A stretch of 64,000 nucleotides of DNA, taken from NCBI GenBank assembly GCA_037903475.1, contig JBAJFG010000611.1:2232001-2296000 (forward strand). The letters are read 5' to 3'. The notes beneath the pieces were generated by a model. It saw nothing but the letters and a program-made list of their open reading frames with translations, did not search any database and was not told the origin of the DNA. A program made the translations under genes and the position numbers. This DNA comes from Ancylostoma caninum. Taxonomy: Eukaryota > Nematoda > Chromadorea > Rhabditida > Ancylostomatidae. Below, in pieces: positions 45,300 through 58,552 of the stretch; position 1 is the first letter of the stretch; each line of letters starts with the position of its first letter.

Positions 45300-47968
45300 G
45301 AAAATCGTTGACATCGTTCATGTAAATTGCCGTTCGAAAAATGTGCAAAGAACATACGAGTGATGAGGCGAAACACGACAAAAAACGGGCGTCTTCAAGG
45401 ATGCGACTAAGAACGAAAGTCTCGGTTGTGCGTCACGAAATGATTGTGAGTGGGGGAGGCATGGCGGAACTAGAAAACAGGAGGGATGAGATGGTGCGAG
45501 GAGGACGAACACCAAATAGGGCCTGCTTACAATAATGACCGCGCGCGCTCTCCACTCCACCGGAAAATTCCCTCCTGCAACGTTTTTTCGCGGAGAAAAA
45601 AAGGATGTGCAGAAGCAGGGTGATGGATACATAAAGGCACCACATACAGGAAGTATGAAAAATGACGAGTTTGTAGCTAAAAGATCAGATCATGAGACTG
45701 AAAAATACGGAGGTTTGATTTAGACAAAATAATGCACTAGCAGACTAAATATATCGGTTGAGCAGTTGAAACGAGTAAACAAAGAGAGAGTGAATAGATG
45801 AACAGCTTCAGGAATCAGTATGAAACTTCTCTGAGTGAAAGTAACTAGCAGTAGTGGAACGGTGAGAGAATATAGCACACAAAGGGAATTTCAAAGCTTG
45901 GAAAAAGAATATACTACTGAAAACTACTGAAAAATGGGACTCAAAATCATTAATTTCATTGTAACTGCGTGCGAAAAAAAGAAACCTCGCACACCCCATT
46001 TCGTGCAAATGACTCGCATTCTTCTCTCAACTTCTCTATGTTAATGAGATGCAGCTCAAGTCATTATTTTGCAAGGAAACCCTTCCAAAGCGATAAAAAC
46101 TAATGATGAAGAGAATTAAATCAACTCATGGTAGACTGAATGAATTGCAAAGCAAGTCTAGTGCATAGGCTACCTATATAACATTAACTTCCAAGAATCA
46201 ATACGCGCGTCATCGAAGGCTGTTCGACAACATCGCGAGCTGATAAAAACGAACGGCGAAAATGCAAGTGGAACTCTTGAAGCAAGCACTGAGTTTGCAC
46301 TTAAATCGTCCAGGATGCAACTGCGAAACAAGAAGAAAAAACCGCTCTGAGTTCTGTGGATAACCGCAACACTACGAATCAAACGGGGGAAAGCCGGCAT
46401 AGAATGGAGAACGAACCAGAAACGAAAACAGCACGATGCTGGAAAACCTCAAAAACAAGTGTGACCTCGCGTTGTGAGAGTCCAACAGGCCGCTGTAGTG
46501 GATTGGAGAGCGCTGAGGCTGTGAGACGAGATTTCAGAAGACGCAAATCAATGAAAAACGGAAGGCTGACTGAAGAAGACGTCGTACGACCAGTGAGGGC
46601 GCATGGGCGACGAAGAACGAGGGACGAGTTGACGACGGCGCTGTCAAAACGACAAAAGAGCACGCAAACCAACAGCCAGCGGCTCTGGTCCGCGAACACA
46701 AAGCGTCCAGGTGCTTTTGCGACCGCTCGAACGTACGATTTCAGCTGTCGATTCGGAGGAAAACGAGGAACACTGGTTCAATATTGAAAAGATGGCGGAA
46801 AATGATCGATGCGGTGAACGCTCGAACGAACTACATACGCATCAATCGGGAGCAGACAGACTGCGCGAGAGACCAGAGATGCAGAGACCGGCCGAGGGAG
46901 CGCGAGACGCAGAGGCACAGAGGGCGAGGCGCACAAAGAAGGGAGAAGTCGCTGGATCGACGACTTCTCGTCGTCCGCGAAATGAACAGCACTGTTGAGC
47001 TGAGTAATCAGCCAGGAATTCCTGGTACAATCACTCCGCTGAGTCAAAATTACGAACTGTCAAAGCGACGAACGGCGATTCAATCCAGACGACATTTCCG
47101 CACTGCAGTTCTACACGTTCGCACTGTATTAGAGAATGCCACTATTATATAGGTATAATTAAACTATGTTACTATAAGATGTGACTGCAAAGGTCTGGGA
47201 ATGGTGTCCTCAAAAGGAATTTTGTTCCGAATGAAATGGCAAAAAAAAAAAATCCAGAAATACCTCAAGTAAGCACGCAATCAGGTCATCAGTAAAAATG
47301 AGAAAATTACTGCAGCTCATAGGATAAGAATTCTTAGAGCAAAAATGACAGAAATATATTTTATTTGCACACTACTATATATTAGAGTCAGTGAGAAGTA
47401 CACAAACGATTAATCCGCGACTAATCGCTATCCACAGAGCATTCAGAGCCGAGGTCATAACGATCCGACAAATGAGCAGTCTCATCTACATCCAGCTGTA
47501 GCAATCGATGGATGCAGATGAGGGCAAAAATAGATGTTCGTCCTGAAGGAGGGATTATAACTTCTTGTCCTCAGCGGCTTTGCATGAAACAGAAAGAGTC
47601 GCATTCCGTTCATCGATCCAAACCCCGTACAGACCGCGACGTATACTACGAAATGCATCGTAACTTACAGTGCTATATTGATCGGAACAAATCCTGGACG
47701 AGCCGGCATTTGTTCGGCGAAGAGAACTTAACTGTAAAAATCGGAGCAATCGGCGTTAAACTTGTTCCAGAACGAAAATGGCACAGGGACCAGTCGCCAG
47801 CCGTTTTTTTTTCGCCCGTGGAAAAACCGGGTACGAGCTGAGTGAGTGAGTGAGCGACGGATGGTGGTGGATATGTGGAGGGACCAGGTCACCTCCCAAC
47901 CACGGTCATTATGCGACGGCGTAAGCGGGGCCCCTCCGCTGCGCTTTGCCGTCCTCAACCTCCTCCGC
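45300..47968. promoter_or_regulatory. GC-richer upstream region of abl-1, probable promoter
   Basis: Base composition rises between about 46170 and 47150, with runs rich in CG, GAGCG and GAGAGG compared with the AT-rich surroundings. Long open frames occur on both strands here, but none has convincing protein features, so I read them as a by-product of composition. Position directly upstream of exon 1 suggests promoter and leader sequence (inference). Confidence 0.35.
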
Positions 47969-47976
47969 TATAAAAA
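47969..47976 (+). promoter_or_regulatory. TATA-like box
   Basis: TATAAAAA directly after a CT-rich stretch, at the edge of the GC-richer region. It would drive plus-strand transcription away from abl-1. Only a 12-codon ORF from 48006 follows, so the target is unknown. Confidence 0.2.
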
Positions 47977-50644
47977 CGTTCTTTGTGCTGTGACAGTGCT
48001 GCGAGATGAATAGTGCATCTGTGAATTCCAGGATTCGTTCATGACATTGGAATTCCTGCTATTTTCCTGGGAGACATTTTATTACTAATTTATTAAAATT
48101 GAACGATTAAAAGCAATTTTTAATGAAAAGAGGACATGACGTCTTGGAAACTACCCAGCTTATCTCATTCCTGTTCTTTCCTTCCCATCGTGCATGCTCC
48201 GACTTCTAATTGTCATGATGCGCTAATAGAACAAGAATGTCATGACGATTTTCGTAAAAAAAAATCTGAAAGGCCATACCGAGTGTCTTCAACTTCATTT
48301 TTAGCTAGCAACTCACAATTAACCTAAAAAATCTACACACGGTTCCCATACCCTAACAAAGACGGGGATTACTTCTCGAAACAAATGAAAACGCTAAATA
48401 ATTGTTCACAATTATTAACGACAAGCAAAAGGTTGCACGTTCCTAAGCGTCCTTCCATCCATTCAATGCAATATATGAACATGCAACAAGACCACAGTCC
48501 AGCAACCACGCAAATGGGAAAATTTCACCGCTCTACTTCTGTAAATGGTCCTCGCGAAGTATCAATTCTTATAAATAATGTAACCACCAAGTATGACGAC
48601 GTAGACCCAGGAAGCGATCTGACCTGAGCTGATTCTTTTCCAGCGAAATAATAAGTATGATTTACCAGAATCGTTTAGTTATTTTGTTTTTTTTAGTGGT
48701 TTACATAAAATAAATCGTGAGTTTCGTGACCCTAACATAAAATTAAGGCCACGGGCAGAACTCACCTCTTCAGAATTCTTGAGAAAAACTACTGCATTCA
48801 TTACGCGACGGAAACTACCTCAATGTCAATATTTTACTATGTTTAAGGACTTTTTCTTTGTTTTGATCCTTTTTTTTAAATGAAAATGCTCACTTAACCA
48901 CGTATATATGTGTTAGGATGGGACAAAATGGTAAAATTTACGTGTTTAGCCTAAAAGTTGTCCAACGTTACATGACGTAATTATTCTGCGTTTTACCTGG
49001 ATAACTGAGCTACTAAATTTACCTTGTAGATGTACGTACTGGTGACCTTTTAGCAAATTCAGCCTCCCAAAGTAATCTTAAAGCTTGGGGTTCCTCCTGT
49101 GGTGTGTATACATACGGGCACATATTTAGCACACCCACGATTTTCGACCACAGATTATCTTAACTTAGGATGAGCTGTCAAAACCAAGTTTGAGTATTAG
49201 TTGAGGCTCTATGAAGGCCTCCTCTTTGTCACTCATCATGAGCACAGGCGCCGTTTTAACTGGATTAAAAAACAAACATCCGACTTTGGCGATTTTCTCA
49301 AGCCAGATATAAAAGTTTTGTATCTACCTGTGGAGGGAAGCGAAGTGGTGATTCAAATTGAGCACTCTTCACCTCAACACTCTGCTATAAAAGCTATTTG
49401 CGCACTCTCGGCACCAGCTGGAGCCAGATACAGAAACGAACTGTCAAATTTGTCAAAAATTTCATTTCATTCAATCTCGAGAATAATGCAAGCTTCAGAA
49501 TTTTCCTGTGAGTACCTGAATGTTTGTTAGTAGCACAACTCGGAGAAAAATCCGCAGCAGAAGTGCATGCTTTCTGCTTTTAATCACCATGAATCCCTTT
49601 TTTCTTGCTTTTTTTTTTTGAAGCCGTGTTGACGACCCTTGTTCTTCGCTGAGGGGAAGAACTGGACATCTAAACTACTATAGCAAAATGTGCACTAATA
49701 TCTGGAATAAAACCACATTTTTTCTGGATTTAATAAATTGATGTAAGAATGCGACGAAAATGTTATCAAAGGATTGCACTTTGAGCTTTAAACGCGAAAA
49801 ACGAGCGCAGTTCTAGTGAGAAACATTTTCTTTCGGAGTAGAGTTGAAGAAAGGAAGAGAACACTATGCCGCATCCCATCCTCGAGTATTGTCCTGATAG
49901 CTATTTCCAAGCTTGAAATACTAATCTAGATATAACCGAAATTATGGCCAGCTACTAAAGTTGTTCCGTGTTCTCTGGAATTGTGAAATCAGAGTACGAT
50001 GCGAGAATGAACAGGGAGATTGTTGAACGTCTTGCGAAAAATTTTTATCCGGACACTCATCAGAGAAGGAAGCATGACAACTCCATTTTCTTTATTCAAT
50101 TTATGACTCTACCCGTAGTAACAGGAGAGAAGTCCACATGAGTAATCTTAGCCCTCGTGTCGCTCTCTAAACGAGGGTCCAATAGCATCTCTCTCGCCAT
50201 TCCTCCGAGAACCAAACGGAGAGGTCATAAGCCAAGATGCGTACTCGGCAATTTATTGCTTGTCACACGCCCTCGGCCCAATTAGGAATAGCAATGAGTG
50301 TTTTCCTCTTATCTATGGAACAATGCTAGGAACCATGCTTGAGCCGTTGCGAACGAAAACAGCTTCGAGGGTGGGCTTACTATTCATAACACAATCACTT
50401 CATTTGAAAGAGTGCACGAACGTCGATGGATTCCCCTATCCGAGGACTGAGCCGAGCAGCAAAGAAGGTCCCAAAAACAGTGTAAGCCTTTACTCGATGG
50501 CTGGCAGCTTGTACATTTCGACATACAGCTATCGATTCCTTGGTTCATGACGCTAAAATTAGAGAAGGAAATAAAGACTAGACAGAGCGGATTCATGGGA
50601 AAATTCGTAAGAAAAAGAGGGGGGGGGTGAGTAAGTTTTTTTTT
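47977..50644. other. No gene recognised
   Basis: Open frames at 49201-49530 and 50260-50550 (plus) have no recognisable domains and no supporting splice context. Confidence 0.35.
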
Positions 50645-50729
50645 CGAAGAATGCTGCGTTGTACGTACCTGGAATGATACTGGATTTCATCCAGCACCAT
50701 CCCAGGTACGTACAACACAACATTCTTCA
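50645..50729 (-). ncRNA. Candidate hairpin RNA (miRNA- or siRNA-like precursor)
   Basis: An 85-nt near-perfect palindrome with a 3-nt loop at 50686-50688. Read as minus-strand RNA, all 41 positions of the stem pair: 35 Watson-Crick and 6 G-U. Read as plus-strand RNA the same six positions are A-C mismatches. The one-sided pattern favours a minus-strand transcript. The stem is somewhat long and the loop tight for a canonical miRNA, so a small MITE is an alternative. Confidence 0.35.
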
Positions 50730-52526
50730 AGAATGAGAAATTGAGTGAATAGATTATGTGGCATATCAAAATATGCTTGGTATAGTCTGTTTCACCAGAG
50801 AACATAGTTGTGAAGATACCAGGGAAATAGAAAGTGCGAGAAATAGTGCCGTATTCGGAGAGGCAGGCGAGAAATGCAAATCATGGGCACAAATACTCAG
50901 CTATCGACGTTTTTGGAACGGACTATATTTGCAGCGACGTAGCGTTAACACTCACTATCGAGCAATTGTGCAAAGCAGCGTTCGTAGTCGTTGTTCATTT
51001 ATCTCCTAAACGGTTCCGCACCCTGATAAAGATCAGAACTTAAAGATTGCAAAGCTCAAATTCGGGGATGGGATGCAAACCCTCGAGTCTCATCTTCTAG
51101 GTCTGCATCACTATCCATTCGGCTGTTCTGCTGCCTACTGTGAGTGAGGGAGATTCATGTCAGTATGGCAGGAAATAGAATTTCGAGCTTGCAGTAGCCA
51201 TTAAGCAAAATTCAAGTATAATCTGTAACATTGTTTGGGACAAGCCATCCAACCATATATGTCACGTTTCGAAAGCACAGCTTAGGTTCGTGCATTTCCC
51301 TTGTAAGTTGATTATGAGAAGATGGAGCGATGGAAACAAGGAAATGGAAAGTGAACTTGCCAAGTTTTGCCTAATCATTCCACTATATTGTTTATTTGAA
51401 ATAAGTCGTAGGACTTAAGCGAATTCATTATACGAACCCATAATCACCGGTAAATTCGGGAGCAACTCCTGTCAATTGCAGTGAGCACTAAACAGAATAG
51501 AGTGAATATTGAGTACAAGGAAGTTTCTACGGTTCTGGCTGCGGAGAATCTTAGAACACAAATATGTACATGGTTGATTGAGGTTTTGATACATCTGGAA
51601 ACATGTCCTTTCTCTTTTTCCTCATTTTCTGAAGGACTGTTTAATCACTTTGTTGCTCGAACAAATCAAAATTTGAGCGTTTTGTAAATGGTGTACTTGA
51701 TGAGAAAAATAACGTGGATTTCTTCAACAGGTACGGTTTCAGTATTTACTGGTCACGAGTACCTTCAACAATGGGTCATATACAGGGAAGCATATATAAG
51801 ATTGTTGTAGTGACGTTTGCTGGCTCATTTCTCTGTAGTATGTGCGTGTTTCTCATGAATCGTATTTAATAGTGCTTGATCTAAATACAGATTTGCTTTG
51901 GAAAGTTGCGGCGTAGCTAAAATAAATTTCAACGCAAAACTTCATTGCAAATTTTTGGTGGCGCTGACTCAGCCCGCATTTTCAGAGTCGTTCTGCGAAA
52001 AAAGCAGTTTTGGACTAGCGTTTTAGCTGGATAAAGCATTGTATCGTCTTTTTGATGGCGATTAAGAGAAGATTGAGAAAAACCCATACCAGATCGTTGT
52101 TTGAAAAGACGAGAACGTTCCGAAAGTGCTTGGTTGAGAAAATCAAGCTGCTCTTTTGAGGGTCGCAGCACATACAAATCTAAGCCTATTTATTGCTTCG
52201 CTAGTCGTTGTGCAGCATTTTTAATGTGGTTTTTAAATAATATCTACTCGCTGACTGGTGCCCGATTCCCTAGGAGAAAAATTTCTCGGAATCAATTGGG
52301 CGGGATTTGAATATCACGAGAGCGTGGAGTAGCACTAGTTTTTTCCTTATCACTATTTCTAATTTAAAATGCTCATGGAAAAACACGGGTACCTCTAAAA
52401 AAAGCACTTCTCGCATTTCCCTAACTGCTTAACCAATACAGTTCTCCCCGCAGAATCTATGGATTTTACGGTTGAAATAATGATGACGACCCGCGATTTT
52501 TTGAAAATGTGTTTGGAGCCAGGATT
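50730..52526. other. No gene recognised
   Basis: Only short frames; nothing assigned. Confidence 0.35.
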
Positions 52527-53545
52527 GTGCGTTACTAACGTAACGAATTAACGCATTAACGTGTAACGGCCATTTTTGGCCTAAGGTAACGAACTAACGA
52601 ATTAATGGAAAACCGCGAGAATCCGTTGGGATCCATTCCGTTAACGGACCAAATACTATCTGAAAGGCTACTTTTCTCTCTCCACACAACTTACTCGTAA
52701 TGAGCAGCAGACTATACGCATAAACACGACGACTGTGAAATATGATTTGCAGTAAAGCACCCGAAGAACGACCTGTTTTCACGAAAATCTTATCATCATA
52801 GCCTTCATGAACTAAAGCCATGGCGATGGGTATGGCTTTATAATTGTTGTGGTTAAATATGGTAATGAGAACATTTATGAACCTGCAACTATTTTAGGAA
52901 GTGGACGTCTACCTTGCGCAGAAGCCGCTATTCTCTATTCATGAGTATTAGGAGCGATATTAATACCTCGAAATCCCCTCGTATCAAAATGTTGGCATTT
53001 AAATACCTTTCCTCGCTTGCAACTAAGTGCAAGCGTATCTTCTTAACAGCAGCCTTGTGTCAGATCTAAGAACCAGCTTGAGTGTAAAAAACTTGGAAAA
53101 ACTGCTCTCTTTGCACCATAGCACACTTTTACTAGGATTCCGCCGTACGCCTACACGTCGCCAATAATTTATTGTGAAGACCTTGAAGAAAAAATATTTC
53201 AACTCTTAATTGAAGGCGTCTCTATCATTTGCCTTTTTTTTTCAGACATCTGACTATTGCCTGTGTTTGTTTTTCTGAATTGAAGAGGAACTATCATTTT
53301 TAAACGTTTTCATCTTGCAATATCGCTCTTCGAGAGCCAGAAGTAAGAAATGTTAGCATTTGCTTCAATTTCTTTTGTTTAATCTACAGCCTATTACTTT
53401 GAACTACCATTACTTTCAGCCAAGGTACTATACTGCTTGTCACAGCTGATTAAACTTTACGAAATATTCAGAATCCCGTCTTATAACGAATTAACGGACT
53501 AACGTGTTAACGCATTAACGCCTAACGACCATTTTTGGCTTTCTA
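52527..53545. repeat. Paired clusters of TTAACG-type repeats
   Basis: At 52527-52615 and 53482-53545 the sequence is dominated by variants of ATTAACG, GTTAACG and CTAACG and both contain GGCCATTTTTGGC or a close variant. GTGCGTTA borders the left cluster and its reverse complement borders the right one, suggesting the two ends of a 1-kb non-autonomous DNA element. Confidence 0.5.
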
Positions 53546-53849
53546 ACGCACAGCTCTGTCTGAAGCCGATTGCCCTAGAGCGGAGGCAGAAAAATACTTT
53601 AAACCTGTCTCAATTCAGCAGAGAAAGTATTTGTTTACGGGAGGGAAGTAATTGAGTAAACGTTGTAGAATAACTAGTCTCCACAAACATGTATAACAAA
53701 GTAGGAAGGAGCTCGATTAGGAGTACTTCATAACATTGGTGTTCTTTTGATGACTACAGATCCGGCGAAAAACTTCCAGCTGCTTTGCGACAACACAGCC
53801 GTACTATGCTGTGTTCGCGAATGTGCACCTATGCGAATTTGTCTGCGTA

Positions 53850-54400
53850 TTGTGTTGGGAAATAAGTTCTTGCGGTCGCTTCCACTCTGTTTTTTTAAAC
53901 CTTAATTTGGCTTCACCCGACGGTGTGTTAAAAAAAGCTTGAAGTGTTTGTCTTGCTCTTTACTAGTATTAAAATAGCGTTCGCCAGATATCTTTGCACC
54001 TTGCTCTCCGTCGCATGGAATGTGAGACCCGCCAGGTCCACAAGAATGAACACCTCCACCGCCTACACGTGTTCGAGACCAATCATGAATCAAATGCAGC
54101 ACAAGCGTCTAGAGGCACCGACGTTTCTAGAGAGGGCTCCATTGCGGGAGGCGTTGCACAGAAGCGCTATGCTACCTCTAGAGGGAGAAATTTCAGCCTC
54201 AAGGATGCCCTTGTTGTGAGCGCTCAGGCAGTTTGTATGTGGGACTTATTAGTGGTTATTCTCTAGGATTTGCTCTAGATGTATGGAAGAACTACTGCTG
54301 TTCTAACTCTTAACAACATGCTAGTTAGATAACACATTTTGTGCAAAACATTGTGATGTTTGATATGAGGGGACTCTCCACTCTGACTCTATTCCAAGAT
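53850..54400 (+). mobile_element. Truncated copy of the same mariner-type family
   Basis: Begins TTGTGTTGGGAAATAAGTT after TA and is similar to the element at 38221. Encodes ESNAAQASRG, then GVAQKRYATS and NFSLKDA, pieces of a mariner N-terminal domain, with frame breaks. Homology to the other copy fades near 54400 and no right inverted repeat was found. Confidence 0.6.
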
Positions 54401-55049
54401 ATTCTCATCGGGATGAGCGGACGACGAGGGTTTCTACGTACTTTCGGCCTTCCAAAAATTAATTGACAATGGCAAGTACAAACAGAGCGTTTGCCTAATG
54501 AGAGTGTTGCTGGACTTAGTTATGGCGCGTTGAATATGATCACATTTCCCACTTCATTTTTGCTCCCGCTTTTTTTTGTTGAACGGACCTTCTATGTCAT
54601 ATCCACAAGGTGAAATCAAATCAAGACGGGAGCGGTAATGCAGAGTTGAGTAGAGTAACTTGGCCAGGCGATGTTCCCAAACAAAATGCAACTGCATGCA
54701 GAACAAAGTGCCGAACGTGTGCATCCAAACACTTCATAAGTACGTCGGAGGCATTCGTGCAAAAAATTCGTTCGCTTAAGATAGCCAGTTCTTGTGTTTT
54801 TCTCATTTGAGGGGAACTGAGACCACTCCACTTATCTCCCTGTCACTAGCAGCGCAACGGTCACATTTATTTAGGGATCGAATTACGAGGACGAGTGCTA
54901 AACTTCGTGAGAGAGTAGGTCTCACGATTTAGAGGCTTGGCCAATTTTTATCCCCACACCTGAAAGCGCTTCTTCAAGTAATCGAATGCACGCTTGACAT
55001 GACGCATCTCGTTTATTATCTTTGAGATCGATTTCTACTTCCATTTCTC
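54401..55049. other. No gene recognised
   Basis: Open frames on both strands at 54610-54830 overlap each other and show no protein features. Confidence 0.35.
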
Positions 55050-56606
55050 TAACGTGTCATTTATTTATCTATTAGCAGCCATTAAAGTATTTATTCATTT
55101 ACTTGTTTATTTTTTATCTGCACTTGAGGTGCACCAAAAATAACAAACAAAACTTCGATGTTAATAACAGTAGCATATTCCAAGAAATCATTTCTATCGT
55201 TAGTCAGGTAGTGAGTCCAAGTAACAACAATAGTTATGATGTTGCCCTAACCTATTGAAATGGATCATCCATTTAACGAGGAAAAGCGACTCGATGCGAT
55301 TGCTACCAGGATAACTGGATTTAACTATAGACGAGTAAAACTGTCCATACCAGGACGTACGACAATAAGATAATATGGTTCAAGAGGTAACATATTAAAT
55401 ATGGTTGGAAATGAAGCCTACGTTCCAATCACTTCCTTACGATAAAAGGGTGGTGGGCACCGAGGTCTTACTCCTCCCATGCACACCCCAGCGGGAAGAA
55501 CCTCTTTCAGCCACCACACCTAATCGCAAATCATGACTTTGGTATAACAACGAGCATGTGAACCAAAAGCGATGGGGGTATCAGAATAAGGTAAGGACTG
55601 GGAGTCTAATAAAATTGTGTTCTGCATTTTCCCTGAGTCTAAATCTGTGTTTTTCATACGGAACAACATCATCTTGCATTGCACAACGAACACATATGAA
55701 GGAGAATCAAAGGAAATCAATTTGTTTAAATATGAAACTGCAATCGAACGTCGGAAAATCCTAACTCACTTGAGAGGTTAATTTCCTGTAACGATTTTTG
55801 GAAGAGAGAAGCTATAGTAAACCGAAGCGTATCCAAGGGAAGCATCCGCATCCACCTCAGTGTTCTGACAAAAAAATGAATTGTAAGTCGGAGAACGCAT
55901 TGTAAAAGGGCGCAAAGTGTAATTTAAAAACCCTACATCTTCTTCCACAGGATGGGAAGGCCCTGTAAAACAGCAACCTTGTGAATGTTTTCTGAATTCT
56001 CTCAATATTTCAGCAATCCTACAAGCGGAGTGAAACGTAAGTTTCAAACAGACGGAGTCTTTCGCGTCATCAGAGCGCATAGTGCTAAAAACTATACATC
56101 TTTTGAGCCTTCTCACGCACTTGAGTGATGTTATTTGAAAACGTAAGGTTTGATTCTACAAGAACATCAAAATCTCCTGGTTTTTTTAAAATCCAGGTGA
56201 CTGTCGTTGAAGCTGTACTCATCATTCGGTAGCTTTTCTACGTATAACACTTTTGCTCAGGTTTACAGATATTCTTTGATTTTCAGACTATTTCCACATG
56301 GCTTCAGTGGATTTAAATAAAGCAGCATTACAAAAGGGGCTGAAGTTCGATTATATTCCATATAAACCTTTACATCGTATGCAAATTTAGAACACTCACG
56401 CAAGAACTAGCTTTCAGAATTGATGGTGAATCCATCGAGTAGATCAGGAACAGTAGTGGTGCTGAAGTACCACACTGGGGGACTCCACTACGGCAATCGT
56501 ATTCCCGGGAAAGGGAGACATATACAACAAAATGTAAACTGGGGAAAGATAGAAATATTGTAGAAATATTTTGTTGAGGTCCCCAAACAATAGCATTACC
56601 TTCCCC

Positions 56607-57044
56607 TTAAAGGCAGCACTCACGCTGAAAGAAGTTTTGTACCCATTTCAAAGGTGCCATCAATTGGAGTGTTACTGCAAAAGGAATCACTCCATTTCGT
56701 GCAGTTACTCAAGTAATAAAACTCGTACGGATGTACAAATGCGCCCAACACTCCCAACCCCGCCCCATTCTCTCTGATCGTGTGCGGCTGTGTTTCTCAG
56801 CTGATACAGGATCGATCAGGATTTTCCCCATAGCGGTGATCCTTTCCGCACCCCGGCTGCCTCACACATCTCGGGTGATAGAACTCGTACACATGAGCAT
56901 GCGTTGGTAATATACAACACAGTATTCCTCACAAACTTTACCCTTTTGAAGGGCCTTTTCCCTAATGGAGGCACAGGGGTAGCCTTTAGAGTAGAATTCC
57001 ATGGAAAAATCGACGACGTTTTTTATCGTGAGTGCTGTCTTCAA
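56607..57044. mobile_element. piggyBac-like MITE, copy 2
   Basis: Same orientation and sequence as the copy at 1266, including the internal run from ctcgta..tgtacaaatgcgccca to the Fnr-unrelated gtgtgcggctgtgtttctca block. Left TTAA is intact; the right one reads TCAA. It sits inside the decayed LINE of 55.05-58.4 kb, so it inserted after that LINE. Confidence 0.68.
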
Positions 57045-57789
57045 TATATTGCTGCGGTGGCCAACAAACCTACGGTTGGAGGCTGGTCGACAAAACCCTA
57101 CGTTGCGTACATTCTATATTTGGGGTGTCTGACTAACATAGATTAGAGTTCTGTTGTGAGCAGAACAAAATTTGAAAAAACGTGGGTTTCTAAAAAAAAA
57201 ACGAGATAGATGGACGATATGAAGAAAGAGATTCAATTCAACAATTTTATGAAGTGTTTTATGTGTGGCGCTCAGCGGGAAATAAGACTGTTTTGCCCGT
57301 TTTCAGCTTACGCAGTTCTCCTCTAGATGAGCTGTTAACTGATTCTGAAAAGGAGTAGATCGCTTTCACCTGAAGAAACTTGGACGGAGCCTGTTTCACA
57401 ATGTGGGAGTTCTAGTAAAGTACGAGGCTTGATACGATCGGCTGATGGATTTTTCAGGAAGTGCTCGATATGAGTGACTCCTAGTTGGTATATCTGAAAG
57501 GCAATTTTAAACGTTTTCTGCTGAAATTCAATATTCTTGCACTTGACATTCTAACATGTTGTTCACATAGAACATTCCGTACTCTTTTACAAATGAAATA
57601 TCCGCATGCAAAGCTCTTTTGAACTTTCCCTATTTTTTTCAAACGAGAGGTTGCTTGAGAGGCGAGTACAAGGACAAGCTATATTCTAGAGCTCTAAAGT
57701 AAGTAATTAATAATTTTAAGAGATTGAGTGTATCCCAAGATTTGAAAGCACTAAGGATGTAAGTGGACATCATCGATGCTTTGGCAACC

Positions 57790-58279
57790 ATATCACTTTT
57801 GAAAATCAAATTTATCTGTGTCCATAACTCCTAAATCCCCGACCTTATCGAGACTATTCGAAACATATTGCGGTTGTTCAGTAGAAATATCCAGCTTCCA
57901 AGTCCGAGACCATGAAGCAGGTGGATTTAGGTGCTCTTTGGAATTTCGAGGAGTGTTGATTTTGAGAATTTTGGAGTCATCTGTGTATATGGAGCCCTTA
58001 GGCAGTGAATCAACTACGTCATTGACAGAAACAAGGAGCACCAACGGATCTACACAGCTGCCTTGAGGCACTCTACTTGTGAAGACGTATGCAATGCACA
58101 GGCTTTGTAAAACGACGGTACGTCCGCAGATGTCCCTGTAGCCCATTGCTCTTTTTCAAATTCTTCTGAATGGTGACTTCATCAGAAGTTTTCGACATGT
58201 CAAGATAAGTTTCAACGAGTTGATTCTGAATAAGTACAGCGGAGTCACTGTTGATCTCCTGGACACCCTCAATATGCAA
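57790..58279 (-). pseudogene. LINE reverse transcriptase fragment
   Basis: Palm motifs A, B and C in the correct order within 300 bp, with at least one frame change between A and B. The catalytic box reads YTDD instead of the usual Y[AV]DD. Not functional. Confidence 0.65.
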
Positions 58280-58450
58280 ATTCTAAGGATGTGATTGAGA
58301 CCTGCACACCAGATATGGAAATCCAATGTGCAAGCGGCCTTAATTATATCCTTAGGATATTCTAGCCCACGATTGGGAAGAATACTGAAGATATAATACT
58401 GTCTATGCATATTTTCGAAAAAATTTTACAAAAGAGGTAGCAATACTTTT

Positions 58451-58552
58451 CCAAACATTTCTGCTGATCTCAAATTAGCGCGAGCACCATGGCTCTGTCT
58501 CTCTTCTCGTGTTTCCATCGACTGAGAAGACCTGCTCAGCAAGCTCTTCTGA
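58451..58552 (-). CDS. Exon-like open segment, unrecognised
   Basis: Acceptor tttattatcag, 34 codons with a polar, Ser/Arg-rich reading (KSLLSRSSQSMETREERQSH) and donor gtattg. The following acceptor at about 58390 does not keep a long frame. Weak candidate. Confidence 0.15.

Larger units (their letters stand above)
55050..58410 (-). mobile_element. Decayed CR1/jockey-like LINE
   Basis: Minus-strand reverse transcriptase pieces: VETYLDMSKTSDEVTIQKNL (motif A region, about 58210), VPQGSCVDPLVLLVSVNDVV (motif B, about 58070), YTDDSKI (the YxDD box, about 57980) and WKLDISTEQPQ, KVGDLGVMD. Downstream frames at 56116-55780 resemble the ORF2 tail (NYTLRPF) and an AT-rich TAAA-type tail lies at about 55060-55115. 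Frames shift repeatedly and a piggyBac-like MITE interrupts it. Dead element. Confidence 0.6.

Noticed and set aside
46356..47152. Overlapping plus- and minus-strand frames of 89-143 codons
   Set aside because: Mutually overlapping, Arg/Ser-biased frames in a GC-rich upstream region; no domain, splice or start context.
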